Shown here one piece after another: positions 33,816-42,745 of a stretch of DNA of 64,000 nucleotides. Under the pieces are notes generated by a model. The model was not told the origin of the DNA. It saw nothing but the letters and a program-made list of their open reading frames with translations, and made no database searches. Origin of the DNA: Rhodopirellula baltica (lineage in GTDB: Bacteria; Planctomycetota; Planctomycetia; Pirellulales; Pirellulaceae); the NCBI GenBank assembly GCA_002901265.1, contig PPHI01000012.1:1-64000 (forward strand), given 5' to 3'. Position numbers and translations under genes: made by a program. The stretch's first letter is position 1. Each line of letters begins with the position of its first letter.

Positions 33816-35606
33816 ATGGTCCTGCCTCTCCGACCCCTCGCAACTCTACGCACTGTCGCCGTCTTGGCGGGGGCGTTGACGTTTGCCACGTTCGCCGGCC
33901 CGCGATCGGCCCACGGCGAAGAGTCCAATCCAGTGGTTGCCGTTGTGAACGCCGACCCCATCACTCGGCAAAACTTGGCTGATGCGACGCTACAGCGTTA
34001 TGGCAATTCCGTTTTGGACAACGTCATCATCAACCGTCAGTTGATTTTGGAAGCTTGCAACGCACGCGGCATGCAAGTTAGCCAAGCCGAGGTTTCCGAG
34101 GAAATCAGCCGCTTGGCCACCAAGTTCGGTTTCAGCGTGCAGGACTATCTCAAGCTGCTCCAGGACGAACGCGATATCGATCCCGGTCGCTACGGTCGCG
34201 AAATCATCTGGCCGATGTTGGCACTCCGTAAATTGGTTGCCGACCAAGTCGAACCGACCGAAGCAGAGTTCAACCGTGCGTTCGTTTCACAATATGGTGA
34301 AGCTGTCAAATGCCGAATGATCATGGTCGGCGATGAACAGAAAGCGAAGATGCTGCATCGGGAAGCGGTCGCCAACCCTGCCAACTTCGCTAACTTGGCC
34401 AAGCAAAACAGCGATGACGAAACCAGCGCAAGCGTTGGCGGACTGATTCCGCCAATCCGTCGCTACATGGGTGACACTCGTCTAGAAGAAGCCGCCTTCG
34501 AATTGAACGAAGGTGACGTGTCGGAGGTCATGCAAGTCGGCGACCAATGGCTGTTCGTTCAAGCCGTCCGCCGTATGCCTGCCACCGTGCCGAACGCACA
34601 AGCAATGCCCGCGATTCGTGAGCAGATTAACGATCAGATTCGCGATCAAAAGATGAAGACTGCGGCAACGGACTTGTTCGGCAAATTGCAACAAGAAGCG
34701 AAAGTGATCAAGGTGTTCGGCAATCCCGAACTGGAAAAACAGTACCCCGGCATCGCCGCGATCGTCAACGAAAGCCGGATCACCAATGCTCAACTGGCTG
34801 CGGAATGTGTCAAACGCCATGGCAAGGACGTCTTGGATGGCGAAATCAATCGCAAAGTCCTGAACCAAGCCTTGGTTAAAGCTCAGAAGACGGTGACCCA
34901 AGCCGACCTTCAAGGCGAAATCCAGCGTGCCGCAAAGAGCTACGGTTTCCTGAAAGCGGACGGGTCGGCTGACCTGCAAGCGTGGATCGAATCGGTCACC
35001 AGCGATGGCGAAACGACCTACCAGATCTACGTTGACGATGCCGTTTGGCCAAGCGTCGCGCTAAAGAAACTGGTCGAAGACCGTATCGAAGTGACCGAGC
35101 AAGATTTGCAAGTCGGCTTCGAAAGCAACTTCGGGCCTCGCGTCGAAGTCCTGGCTTGCGTGTTGGGCGATAAACGCACCGCACAAAAGGTCTGGAAGAT
35201 GGCACGCGATAACCCGTCGGAAGAATTCTTCGGTCGCTTGGCGGAGGATTACAGCGTCGAGCCAGTTTCGGCGAGCAACAGCGGGAAGGTTCCCCCGATT
35301 CGCAAGTACAGCGGTCAACCGACCATCGAACGTGAAGCGTTCAAGTTGCAAGCGGGTGAATTGAGTGCCGTCATCGGCGTCGGCGACAAGTACATTTTGC
35401 TGAAGTGCCAGGGACGCACCAAGCCTCTGGTCAGCGACCCCAATGCGGTCCGCGAAGAACTCGTGCGTGACCTGACCGAACGCAAGTTTTCTGCCGAGAT
35501 GGCGCAAGAGTTTGACAAACTGAAAGACGCCGCCGAAATCGAAAACTACTTCGTCGCGGTTCAAGAGATCGCTTCCGCAGCTCGCGCCAAAGCAGCACAG
35601 CGATAA
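33816..35606 (+). CDS. Exported peptidyl-prolyl isomerase, duplicated SurA/parvulin
   Basis: The start at 33816 follows AAAGGAG by nine bases and gives a good signal peptide (LATLRTVAVLAGALTFATFA). The mature protein of about 560 residues is an internal duplication. Each half starts with a SurA-like helical segment (VVAVVNADPITRQNLADATL; IAAIVNESRITNAQLAAECV) and ends with a parvulin (PpiC) domain (SVGGLIPPIRRYMGD; NSGKVPPIRKYSGQ). The parvulin fold catalyses cis-trans isomerisation of prolyl bonds; SurA-type proteins chaperone outer-membrane proteins in the periplasm. Some parvulin active-site positions look altered, so chaperone action may prevail. A terminator follows. Confidence 0.85.
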   Translation: MVLPLRPLATLRTVAVLAGALTFATFAGPRSAHGEESNPVVAVVNADPITRQNLADATLQRYGNSVLDNVIINRQLILEACNARGMQVSQAEVSEEISRLATKFGFSVQDYLKLLQDERDIDPGRYGREIIWPMLALRKLVADQVEPTEAEFNRAFVSQYGEAVKCRMIMVGDEQKAKMLHREAVANPANFANLAKQNSDDETSASVGGLIPPIRRYMGDTRLEEAAFELNEGDVSEVMQVGDQWLFVQAVRRMPATVPNAQAMPAIREQINDQIRDQKMKTAATDLFGKLQQEAKVIKVFGNPELEKQYPGIAAIVNESRITNAQLAAECVKRHGKDVLDGEINRKVLNQALVKAQKTVTQADLQGEIQRAAKSYGFLKADGSADLQAWIESVTSDGETTYQIYVDDAVWPSVALKKLVEDRIEVTEQDLQVGFESNFGPRVEVLACVLGDKRTAQKVWKMARDNPSEEFFGRLAEDYSVEPVSASNSGKVPPIRKYSGQPTIEREAFKLQAGELSAVIGVGDKYILLKCQGRTKPLVSDPNAVREELVRDLTERKFSAEMAQEFDKLKDAAEIENYFVAVQEIASAARAKAAQR

Positions 35607-35629
35607 CAATCAATCGTCTGACGAAACAG

Positions 35630-35667
35630 AAAGCACCGGGCCTTGGTGACAGGGTCCGGTGCTTTTT
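35630..35667 (+). terminator. Rho-independent terminator of the parvulin gene
   Basis: Stem AAGCACCGG / CCGGTGCTT around a loop, followed by a run of T at 35664-35667 and preceded by A-rich sequence, so it may also serve the convergent aldolase gene. Confidence 0.8.
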
Positions 35668-35701
35668 CATTGGTGCGAAGAGTGCAAGGCCCCCAATTCG
35701 T

Positions 35702-36604
35702 TTATCGCATTTTTGCGACCGCCGCGTGGATTTCTTCGATCACGTTTGCATCCAGGTCACTGACCATTGGCAACATCGATCCCGTTTTGGCCACGCCAGC
35801 CGCTTCGACGGCGTGGTGCAACACACGAATGGGGCTGTACTGGTTGCGAAGATCTTCCAGCGGCAGGAACCACTCGCGGATCGATTCCGCCTCGTCAAAC
35901 TGTTGGTCATGGATGGCGTGCATCATTTCCATGCTGCGTGCCGGTGCGACACAAACACACCCGCTGGTGAATCCGGTGATCCCAAAGTCTCGCAGGTGCA
36001 CGATGGCAGGCTGTTCGCCGATGCCGCTGACGATTCGTTCGGTCGGAAAGACATCGATGATCGAACGCAGGTAGGAATCGTCAGCAGGATCATCACGGAC
36101 GACCGCGTATTTAATCCACGAGATCACGCCGTCTTTTTCCAGGGATTCCACCAGCGATGGATCCAGCCACTGATCAAATTTCAGATACAGCACCAAAGGC
36201 TTGCCCAAGCGTTCGGCAAGTCTGCGGACACCGCTCGCGCAACCGGCTTGGTCGATGACATCACGTGATGGCAACAGCATCGCGGTCGCAAACGGGAATT
36301 CACGCAGTACATCGACTTGGTCACAAGCCAAACCGTACGCGGGGCCAATCGATGGTACGACGGTGGTTTCGTCGCTTGTGCTTTCGGCCAGCACAGAGAG
36401 CGTTGACGCGAATTCACTCAACCGAATGTGATAGAACAACGCGTTGCCGCCGTAAAGCAACGAGCGCACACCGCCGTCTTCGAGGAAACGGATGATCTTG
36501 AGGTTTTCATCGCGACAGACTTCGCCATTGGCATTGCGAGCCAAAGGCGGAACGGCAAATACGCTTTCACGCAGATGCGCGGGATCGAATTCTGAGTTTA
36601 GCAT
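35702..36604 (-). CDS. DapA-family aldolase / lyase
   Basis: The 300-residue protein has the TIM-barrel pattern of the dihydrodipicolinate synthase / N-acetylneuraminate lyase family. GGVRSLLYGGNALFYHI corresponds to the GTTGE region, and K165 in ISWIKYAVV is the Schiff-base lysine. The first-barrel Tyr appears in KPLVLYLKFD (Y140). It differs from true DapA in several signature residues, so it is probably a 2-keto-3-deoxy-sugar acid aldolase or related lyase. It precedes an SMP-30 gene on the same strand with a ten-base gap in between, which suggests a shared sugar-acid pathway. Confidence 0.82.
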   Translation of the reverse strand: MLNSEFDPAHLRESVFAVPPLARNANGEVCRDENLKIIRFLEDGGVRSLLYGGNALFYHIRLSEFASTLSVLAESTSDETTVVPSIGPAYGLACDQVDVLREFPFATAMLLPSRDVIDQAGCASGVRRLAERLGKPLVLYLKFDQWLDPSLVESLEKDGVISWIKYAVVRDDPADDSYLRSIIDVFPTERIVSGIGEQPAIVHLRDFGITGFTSGCVCVAPARSMEMMHAIHDQQFDEAESIREWFLPLEDLRNQYSPIRVLHHAVEAAGVAKTGSMLPMVSDLDANVIEEIHAAVAKMR

Positions 36605-36613
36605 CTTCTTTGT

Positions 36614-37564
36614 CTAGTGAAGTCCTGCGATTGGCATTGGAACGCGATAGACGCCCGTCCGCGCGGTGACATACATGGTTTTCCAATCGTCGCCACCGAA
36701 GCAAACGTTGGCCGGTATTTGTGGGAACTCCACCAATCCCAGGAACTCACCATCGGGCGAAAAGATTTGTACGCCGAGATCCGTCGTGACGTACACGTTG
36801 CCTTTAACATCCAATGTGATGCCGTCCGCACCAGAGTTGCTTTTGCCCTCGGGCTGCTTGACGTGGCAAAACGTTTTTGCGGGACTTAGTTTTCCAGGGC
36901 CGAGAACATCGTAGACCAACATTTCCGCTTGTCCGCTGGGGCAGACATAAAGCTTGCCGCCGTCGGGCGACAAGCCAATCCCGTTGGGGGCTTTGATGTC
37001 CGAGGTGACACGCGAGACACGTGGTTCTTCGTCCTCGGATGGGGCGATGTAGTAGACCGCTTGGATCGTTTGTGGCAGTGGCGTGGGGGCGCTGAACAGC
37101 GGATCGGTAAAGTAGATGCCGCCTTGGCTGTCGACGATCAAATCGTTTGGCGCGTTGAATCGTCGTCCGCCAAACTTGCCAGCGATCGGAGTTGCTTCGC
37201 CAGTTGTGATTTCATACTCGACGACCTGGCCGTCCATCTGGCAAGCTCGGATTTTGCCATCTGCCGCGATCAGGATGCCGTTGGTGTGTTTGGACTGGTC
37301 GGTGAACAGTTCCACGGTCCCATCGGGCATGACGCGATGGATAGAAGTGTTGGGGATGTCAGAAAAGAACAGCGTTTTCGATTCCGGTTCCCAGGCCGGG
37401 CCTTCAGTAAACGTGTAGCCGTCTTTGATCAGTTCCACCTTTCCGGTGGGTTGGATGCTTTGTTGCGATTCCGTTTCTTGCGCGAAGGCAACATTTGCCC
37501 CCGCAGATGCCATGAGCAGCGCTTGCAAACAAGCCGCCGCGACCCATCGTTTTGTCAGTCGCAT
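36614..37564 (-). CDS. SMP-30 / gluconolactonase family protein, exported
   Basis: The 316-residue protein has a signal peptide (ACLQALLMASAGANVAFA) and a six-bladed propeller with typical SMP-30 motifs: LIKDGYTFTEGPAWEPESKT, FNAPNDLIVDSQGGIYFTDP, IKAPNGIGLSPDGGKLYV and NSGADGITLDVKGNVYVTTD. The Glu, Asn and Asp residues in these bind calcium in relatives, which hydrolyse lactones. It lies directly upstream (ten bases) of the DapA-family gene; lactonase then aldolase is a sensible pathway order. Confidence 0.9.
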   Translation of the reverse strand: MRLTKRWVAAACLQALLMASAGANVAFAQETESQQSIQPTGKVELIKDGYTFTEGPAWEPESKTLFFSDIPNTSIHRVMPDGTVELFTDQSKHTNGILIAADGKIRACQMDGQVVEYEITTGEATPIAGKFGGRRFNAPNDLIVDSQGGIYFTDPLFSAPTPLPQTIQAVYYIAPSEDEEPRVSRVTSDIKAPNGIGLSPDGGKLYVCPSGQAEMLVYDVLGPGKLSPAKTFCHVKQPEGKSNSGADGITLDVKGNVYVTTDLGVQIFSPDGEFLGLVEFPQIPANVCFGGDDWKTMYVTARTGVYRVPMPIAGLH

Positions 37565-37609
37565 TCGTCGTCTTCCTCTTCCGTTTTTCCGGTTGAAACG
37601 CTGAAAGAT

Positions 37610-39106
37610 CTAAGTCAGCAGTTCGTCACGCAATCGTTCGAAATAATCGAGGATCGGTCGAGGGAATCCTTCGGCGTTGATGACGCCGGAGTGAGCTTGA
37701 ACGTGTGTCTCGTTGTCGGCCCAGCCGTCCCATACGATTCCGTGAACCATATGCTTGGCCAACAGTGTACGCACTAATGGGCCGGCTGTGCGTAGCTGGT
37801 TGGCGGCCAGCTCCGCTTTGTTGTCACCACTGATCAACGTTCCGGTTTTGATCTTTGCAAAATCGTCTGTTCCACAGTCGCCTGGGATCGTCAATTGGAC
37901 CAACATCGGGATGCCAAGTGTCGCCCAGCGGTCCAACATTTGGCCGAAATCCAGCGCCGATCGTGGCAGCGTCGCGTCGGCATCGTAGTTCAAGCGAACG
38001 TCTAGGCCGATTCCTGCCATGCCCAAACCGCTGCGCGCGATCGCGTCGGCGAAATGCAACGCCGAGATGCCATCGCGGTGTTTGGCCAGGTATTCGCCGA
38101 ACGGCTGATCAAACGAGATGATCGCGGGCGTATTGGGGTCCAAACGGCGGACCGTTTGCAAGATCGCGACGGCGACACGCATTACCTGCTCGTCGTCCAA
38201 GCGAATCGGACCGGGCGTGTTCAAGCCGGTCGCACAGTTCCACAGGTGAACCGAGCCGCGGTATCGATTGACAACACGCTCGGTAAACTGCGTGATCGAA
38301 CTGATGAATGATTCGAAGTCATCTTCGATCAGATAAAACCAAGCGGGCATCATCTCGCTGCGAAAATCCAGCAGCGGTCCACACAGGATTTTCATCCCTT
38401 GTTCACAGCACCACTGGATCGTGCGGTCTGATTTTTCGAAGTCGTACCGCCCGGCTTCTTCTTCGATGATCGACCAGTTCAAACGGATCGCAGCCGTATT
38501 GAATGCTTTGACGAATCTCGCCGAATGTTGTGACCGTGTCGGTGAAGGTGGCAGAACGCTTCCGGCCAACAGTGTGCCAAGCTGTGGTTCACGCTGTTTG
38601 CGATACGCGATCGATTGCAATGCAAACGATTCGCCCAAGTCAGCGATCGCGTTCTCCAGCGTCGCGATCGCTTGCAGTGCCGCTTGGGAACAGGCACTTA
38701 AATCATTTGCCGCTTGAACCGCATCGAGAAATTGTTGCGTCCCTCGCTCAAGCAATTCGCCGAAGCGATCACTTAACGACAGGCCTGCGCGTTGCCAGGT
38801 GTCCGATTGCACACGAGCCCGGTAACAACTGCCACGTGCCAGCTCAAGAAACAGCGGGTAGGGTTTTTCCGACGGCATCAGCGTGCACGTGGAAAGCGTG
38901 CGGTATCCAAGGCCTTTCGTAGGGCAGGTCAAATACAGCTTTCCAGAAGTGTCGACCGGACGACTGATCGACAGTAAACCTTGGTCTTTCTTGTGTCGGC
39001 ATTCCCAAGGGACGCCTTCGATGCCACAGATATAGGCGTCCTTCCACAGCGTCTGCTTGAGCAACAGCGTCGAATCTGGGGGAACGGCGAAATGAAACTG
39101 CCCCAT
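37610..39106 (-). CDS. GH10-like glycoside hydrolase family protein
   Basis: I start at the ATG at 39106 (MGQFHFAVPPDSTLLLKQTL); the frame upstream runs over the purC leader and looks non-coding. The C-terminal 300 residues fit a GH10-type TIM barrel: FNTAAIRLNWSIIEEEAGRY (strand with the WxxxExxxGxYxF pattern), GMKILCGPLLDFRSEMMPAW and VVNRYRGSVHLWNCATGLN. The acid/base Glu of true xylanases (WDVVNE) appears replaced by WNCATG, so hydrolase activity is doubtful. The first 200 residues are an accessory beta-rich and helical region. No signal peptide is seen. Confidence 0.72.
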   Translation of the reverse strand: MGQFHFAVPPDSTLLLKQTLWKDAYICGIEGVPWECRHKKDQGLLSISRPVDTSGKLYLTCPTKGLGYRTLSTCTLMPSEKPYPLFLELARGSCYRARVQSDTWQRAGLSLSDRFGELLERGTQQFLDAVQAANDLSACSQAALQAIATLENAIADLGESFALQSIAYRKQREPQLGTLLAGSVLPPSPTRSQHSARFVKAFNTAAIRLNWSIIEEEAGRYDFEKSDRTIQWCCEQGMKILCGPLLDFRSEMMPAWFYLIEDDFESFISSITQFTERVVNRYRGSVHLWNCATGLNTPGPIRLDDEQVMRVAVAILQTVRRLDPNTPAIISFDQPFGEYLAKHRDGISALHFADAIARSGLGMAGIGLDVRLNYDADATLPRSALDFGQMLDRWATLGIPMLVQLTIPGDCGTDDFAKIKTGTLISGDNKAELAANQLRTAGPLVRTLLAKHMVHGIVWDGWADNETHVQAHSGVINAEGFPRPILDYFERLRDELLT

Positions 39107-39353
39107 GGCGTGCGCTGAACGATCCGAGACTAAAGCTGAGATGGAATCCGTTTTTCGGGTGCTCAGTTTACCCCGACTCCCGGATCGACGCGACTGGTGC
39201 AAAAACCGCGCGCAGCGCTCGCTGGCCCACTGCTCACCTGGGGGAGAACGTCCCTCAGACACATCGCGGCGCTATGGTTGTGAACACGAATCGGATCTCC
39301 AACAATGCCCACCGACGCGTCTCGTGTGTTTGTCTTCAACCGTTCGGTGGATC

Positions 39354-40250
39354 ATGTCGAATTCGGCACCCTTTCAATTTGATGACTCCGGTGCACTGCT
39401 GGAAACCCAATTGCCACTCCCCCGCCGCAGCGGCAAGGTGCGGGACGTGTACGACCTGGGTGACGAATTGTTGGTGGTCAGCACCGACCGAATCAGCGCG
39501 TTTGACTATATCTTGCCTTGTGGGATTCCCGACAAAGGCAAGCTGCTGACCAAGATGAGCGAGTTCTGGTTTGATCGTCTGGAAGTCAAGCATCACCTGC
39601 TTTCCAGTGAGGTCCCCAAGATACTGTCCGATCAGTTCGACACTCAGCCGCTGGAAGGCCGGATCATGGTCGTTCGCAAAGCGGACGTGGTGCCATTCGA
39701 ATGCGTCGCGCGGGGGTACTTGGAAGGCAGCGGATGGAAAGAATACCAAGCGACTCGCGAAGTGTGCGGCAATCGCTTGCCTGACGGTTTGACGCAGTGT
39801 GCCGCGTTGCCCGAAGCGATCTTTACGCCGGCTACCAAAGCCGAAGAGGGGCATGACGAAAACGTCAGCATCGGCCGTATGATCGCAGATGTCGGTAGCG
39901 ACCTTGCACTGCAGCTGCGCGATCAGACGTTGCGGTTGTACAAAGCAGCCGCGGGATATGCAAAATCGCGAGGCATCATCATTGCGGACACCAAGTTTGA
40001 ATTTGGCTTGGTCGACGGTGGTGAAGCGATTTTGATCGACGAAGTGCTCACACCAGACTCGTCCCGTTTCTGGGATGCGGCGACTTACGAACCCGGTCAT
40101 TCACAGCCATCGTTTGACAAGCAGTTCGTCCGGGAATGGCTGATGGCCAGCGATTGGGACCGTAATTCACCCCCACCCATCTTACCCGCCGAAATCATCG
40201 AGCAAACCGCCGCCAAATACCAAGAGGCCTTCGACAGGTTGGCAGGTTAG
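39354..40250 (+). CDS. purC: Phosphoribosylaminoimidazole-succinocarboxamide synthase (SAICAR synthase)
   Basis: The start is the ATG at 39354 (MSNSAPFQFDDSGALLETQL). SGKVRDVYDLGDELLVVSTD, RISAFDYILPCGIPDKGKLL and the later ECVARGYLEGSGWKEY, FTPATKAEEGHDENVS and DEVLTPDSSRFW are hallmark motifs. At 298 residues it is the longer form also seen in yeast and many bacteria. It joins aspartate to CAIR with ATP in purine synthesis. Longer frames upstream overlap the divergent GH10-like gene and are not supported. No other pur genes are in the window. Confidence 0.96.
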   Translation: MSNSAPFQFDDSGALLETQLPLPRRSGKVRDVYDLGDELLVVSTDRISAFDYILPCGIPDKGKLLTKMSEFWFDRLEVKHHLLSSEVPKILSDQFDTQPLEGRIMVVRKADVVPFECVARGYLEGSGWKEYQATREVCGNRLPDGLTQCAALPEAIFTPATKAEEGHDENVSIGRMIADVGSDLALQLRDQTLRLYKAAAGYAKSRGIIIADTKFEFGLVDGGEAILIDEVLTPDSSRFWDAATYEPGHSQPSFDKQFVREWLMASDWDRNSPPPILPAEIIEQTAAKYQEAFDRLAG

Positions 40251-40442
40251 GCGAACGGTTTTCCTGCTTTGGCTTTCCCAGTGCTAACCAAATTTGTGTG
40301 GGGTAGATGGCGTGACTTCGTTCCTGCGCTAGTTCCGCTCGCCGCCCAAACTTTTTTGCGGGAGAGGGGTGATTGCTACGCTGTCTCTGGTCCCAATCGA
40401 CCGACGCAAAACCTCGATTCAGCACTGATCGGAGCGATTGCC

Positions 40443-40622
40443 ATGAACCGCGACCCAGACTCCATTTCATTTGCACGCGACCAACGGGCCCGCGCCAATG
40501 AGATCGCGAACGAGGTTTGGCAAATGGTGCGTGCCCGACGCTGCGGCGATCGTGAAGCGCCGGTCCGGAGCAGCTCCCTCTCCCCCAGCCCCTCTCCCTC
40601 AAAAGCTTCGCGGCAACGTTGA
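40443..40622 (+). pseudogene. Internally deleted copy of the DUF559 gene
   Basis: It begins like the intact copy (MNRDPDSISFARDQRARANE) but after 35 codons jumps from the first to the second of two GCTGCGGCGA direct repeats. In the intact copy these lie at 40997-41006 and 41227-41236, so 230 bases are missing, which also shifts the frame. The catalytic part (EVDGEHH) is gone. A replication-slippage type deletion is the simplest explanation. Confidence 0.85.
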
Positions 40623-40896
40623 TCGATAAAACAACGTCTTTCTTGCGAAGCTTTCGAAGGAGAGGGGAGCCAGAATGGGTTGGCGTAGCGATGCTCTCTT
40701 GTATCGCGATCCGGTTTTGCTGCTTTGGCTTTCCCGATTCCATCCGAATTTGCGTGGGGCACATGACGTGACTTCGTTCCTACACTGGCTCCCCTCGCCG
40801 CCCAAACTTGTTTGGGGGAGAGGGGGATTGCTATGCTGTTCTGGACTAAGTCGACCGACGCAAAACCTCGATTCGCCACTGATCGGAGCGATTGCC

Positions 40897-41313
40897 ATGA
40901 ACCGCGACCCAGACTCCATTTCATTCGCACGCGATCAAAGGGCCCGCGCCAATGAGTTCGCGAACAAGGTTTGGCAAATGGTGCGTGCCCGACGCTGCTG
41001 CGGCGAAAAGTTTCGGCGTGAATACCCGATTGATCCGTACTGCACCGACTTCTGCTGCGTGGCTTTAAAACTGGTGATCGAAGTCGATGGCGAGCATCAC
41101 TTCACCGAAGAAGGCCGAGCGTATGACCAAAATCGAGATCAGTATCTAAGAGAGCTCGGTTACGAAGTGCTGCGGTTTAACGGCTTCGATGTCTTGCGAG
41201 AACCAAAGCTAATTCGTGATCAGATCGCTGCGGCGATCGTCAAGCGCCGGTCCGGAGCAGCTCCCTCACACCCGGCCCCTCTCCCTCCAAAGCTTCGCGG
41301 CAACGTTGATTGA
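40897..41313 (+). CDS. DUF559 / Vsr-like endonuclease domain protein
   Basis: The 138-residue protein starts at the ATG at 40897, which is repeated exactly in the deleted copy. It has the DUF559 core: KFRREYPIDPYCTDFCCVAL, LVIEVDGEHHFTEEGRAYDQ with the catalytic E-x-D-G-x-x-H, and RDQYLRELGYEVLRFNGFDV. The fold belongs to the PD-(D/E)XK / Vsr group of DNA endonucleases. The stop codon lies inside the long palindrome that closes the unit, so protein and palindrome move together. Physiological role unknown; a role in spreading the repeat is a testable inference. Confidence 0.88.
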   Translation: MNRDPDSISFARDQRARANEFANKVWQMVRARRCCGEKFRREYPIDPYCTDFCCVALKLVIEVDGEHHFTEEGRAYDQNRDQYLRELGYEVLRFNGFDVLREPKLIRDQIAAAIVKRRSGAAPSHPAPLPPKLRGNVD

Positions 41314-41465
41314 TAAAACAACGTCTTTCTTGCGAAGCTTTCGAAGGAGAGGGGAGCCAGAATGGGTTGGCGCAGCGATGCTCTCTTGCATCGCGATCCG
41401 GTTTTGCTGCTTTGGCGTTCCCGACGCCAATCAGGTTTACTTTGGCGGCGTTGCTTGCCGTTTCG

Positions 41466-42305
41466 CTAGACGACTTTGCAGTGATGCAAAATCTCGTTTG
41501 CGGTGGCTCGGTAGCCGACATAGAAGGGGCCGAACTCGGCGTACTTAGCGCTCGCTTTGTCGAAACGCATCTTGTAGACGATGTCTTTCAAATAGTCTGG
41601 GTTTCGGCCCCACAGGGTGACCATCCATTCCCAGTCGTCGAGCCCGACGCCGACGGTGATCAGCTGCGAAACCTTTCCGGCGAACGCGATGCCGCTTTGC
41701 GCGTGCTCGGCCATCATTGCGTTTCGGTCGCTGTAAGTCTCCATGAACCAGTTCGCGCCAGGAACACGCGACTTGTTCATCGGATAGAAGCATGCCGCTG
41801 GCCAGTCCGGGAACTCCGGACGCAATCGCTGTTCATTCATCATTGGCAAGCGGCGTTCATAGGCGGCGACCTTGGCATTCAGCTCGTCGCTGCCTTCTTC
41901 GGAGCCTTCCTTAATCAGCCGAGCTCGATACTGATCGATGGTCGGCACGTACTCGCTGACTTCGCTGATCGAGACGAACGACCAAACGGCTTCGATGAAT
42001 TGCCCGAGAGGCGGTGCGATCAGTGATTGATGGACCGCGTCGACTTTTGCCGGATCCGGATCCATCACAACGATCGCGAAATCCGCTTCGTGGCCGCTCA
42101 ACCAATACGCTGCCAACCGCTCCGGTTTCGTTTCATCCGATGGGGCGAGTGCTTTGCGAAAGCTTTCGGCACAGCCGGGGGACAGTACGTGCGCCATCGA
42201 TTCGCGGCGAAAGCGATACAGGAAGTGGCTGCAGTGCCAGCCTTTTTCTGGAATTGTCGACGGTTCAGGAAGCGGAGTGGCGTGTGGATTTGGGCGACCG
42301 GACAT
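41466..42305 (-). CDS. hemQ: HemQ, coproheme decarboxylase (chlorite dismutase family)
   Basis: I start at the ATG at 42305 (MSGRPNPHATPLPEP), giving 279 residues; the longer frame upstream has low-quality composition. The C-terminal half shows YPMNKSRVPGANWFMETYSD (the YPM(N/S)K(R) motif binding the coproheme propionates) and MVTLWGRNPDYLKDIVYKMR with a YAEFGPFYVG end. The family converts coproheme to protoheme in the coproporphyrin-dependent pathway; planctomycetes use it. No other heme genes lie next to it. The gene end lies at the border of the DUF559 repeat array. Confidence 0.9.
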   Translation of the reverse strand: MSGRPNPHATPLPEPSTIPEKGWHCSHFLYRFRRESMAHVLSPGCAESFRKALAPSDETKPERLAAYWLSGHEADFAIVVMDPDPAKVDAVHQSLIAPPLGQFIEAVWSFVSISEVSEYVPTIDQYRARLIKEGSEEGSDELNAKVAAYERRLPMMNEQRLRPEFPDWPAACFYPMNKSRVPGANWFMETYSDRNAMMAEHAQSGIAFAGKVSQLITVGVGLDDWEWMVTLWGRNPDYLKDIVYKMRFDKASAKYAEFGPFYVGYRATANEILHHCKVV

Positions 42306-42745
42306 CGGCAAATGCAATCGTGTAAGGGAACAGCCTGGCAATGTTGCGGCGGCAGCGGGCGGAAGGCCTGAATGCGCGGCGCTGCAGGCATTAGCATCCC
42401 ATGAATAGGGCCGACGCGCAAGGTGTGGTGTGCCGTGACCGGCTGGATCACATCGCCGCTTGTCGGTTTTCGCGACGGGTGACTTGAGGAAATTTTGAAT
42501 CAATCTGGAAAACAGACACGGGGGGATGCTAAAAGCGGGGTCCATGCGTGTTGTTGCAAACGTGGCGGCAATTCCTTTTCCCTTGGGGCGGTCCGGCTGA
42601 GCCGATTGTTGGGCTGGATACGAAGTGAGAGGTTGCTCCGGTTGCTCGTCCGCGCGCGGAACCACTTATCTTTCCCCGGCAGATGCGGCGATACGAATCC
42701 CAGGTCGAATTTCCGGATTCTCGAGCACGCAAGGAAGCAATCGGG
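42306..42745. other. Divergent upstream region of hemQ and the DUF1571 gene
   Basis: No supported gene. Frames that extend hemQ upstream across this stretch lack a start context. It should contain both promoters; none is obvious. Confidence 0.45.

Larger units (their letters stand above)
40261..41460. repeat. Tandem repeat array with DUF559 gene and long palindromes
   Basis: A unit of about 680 bases occurs as an internally deleted copy (about 40270-40700), a full copy (about 40720-41405) and the start of a third (to about 41440). Each copy has an upstream block (GTGACTTCGTTCCT ... GATCGGAGCGATTGCCATGA), the DUF559 frame and, at its end, a long imperfect palindrome: left arm CCCCTCTCCCTC...AAGCTTCGCGGCAACGTTG, right arm AACGT...TTGCGAAGCTTTCGAAGGAGAGGGG (about 40590-40671 and 41276-41357). 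The copies are in the same orientation. The start of the third unit (CGGTTTTGCTGCTTTGGC) repeats the start of the second (40710-40730). Confidence 0.8.

Noticed and set aside
39105-39353. Upstream extension of purC
   Set aside because: SAICAR synthase starts at MSNSAPFQF; the 83 residues before have no similarity to the family and overlap the divergent gene's leader.
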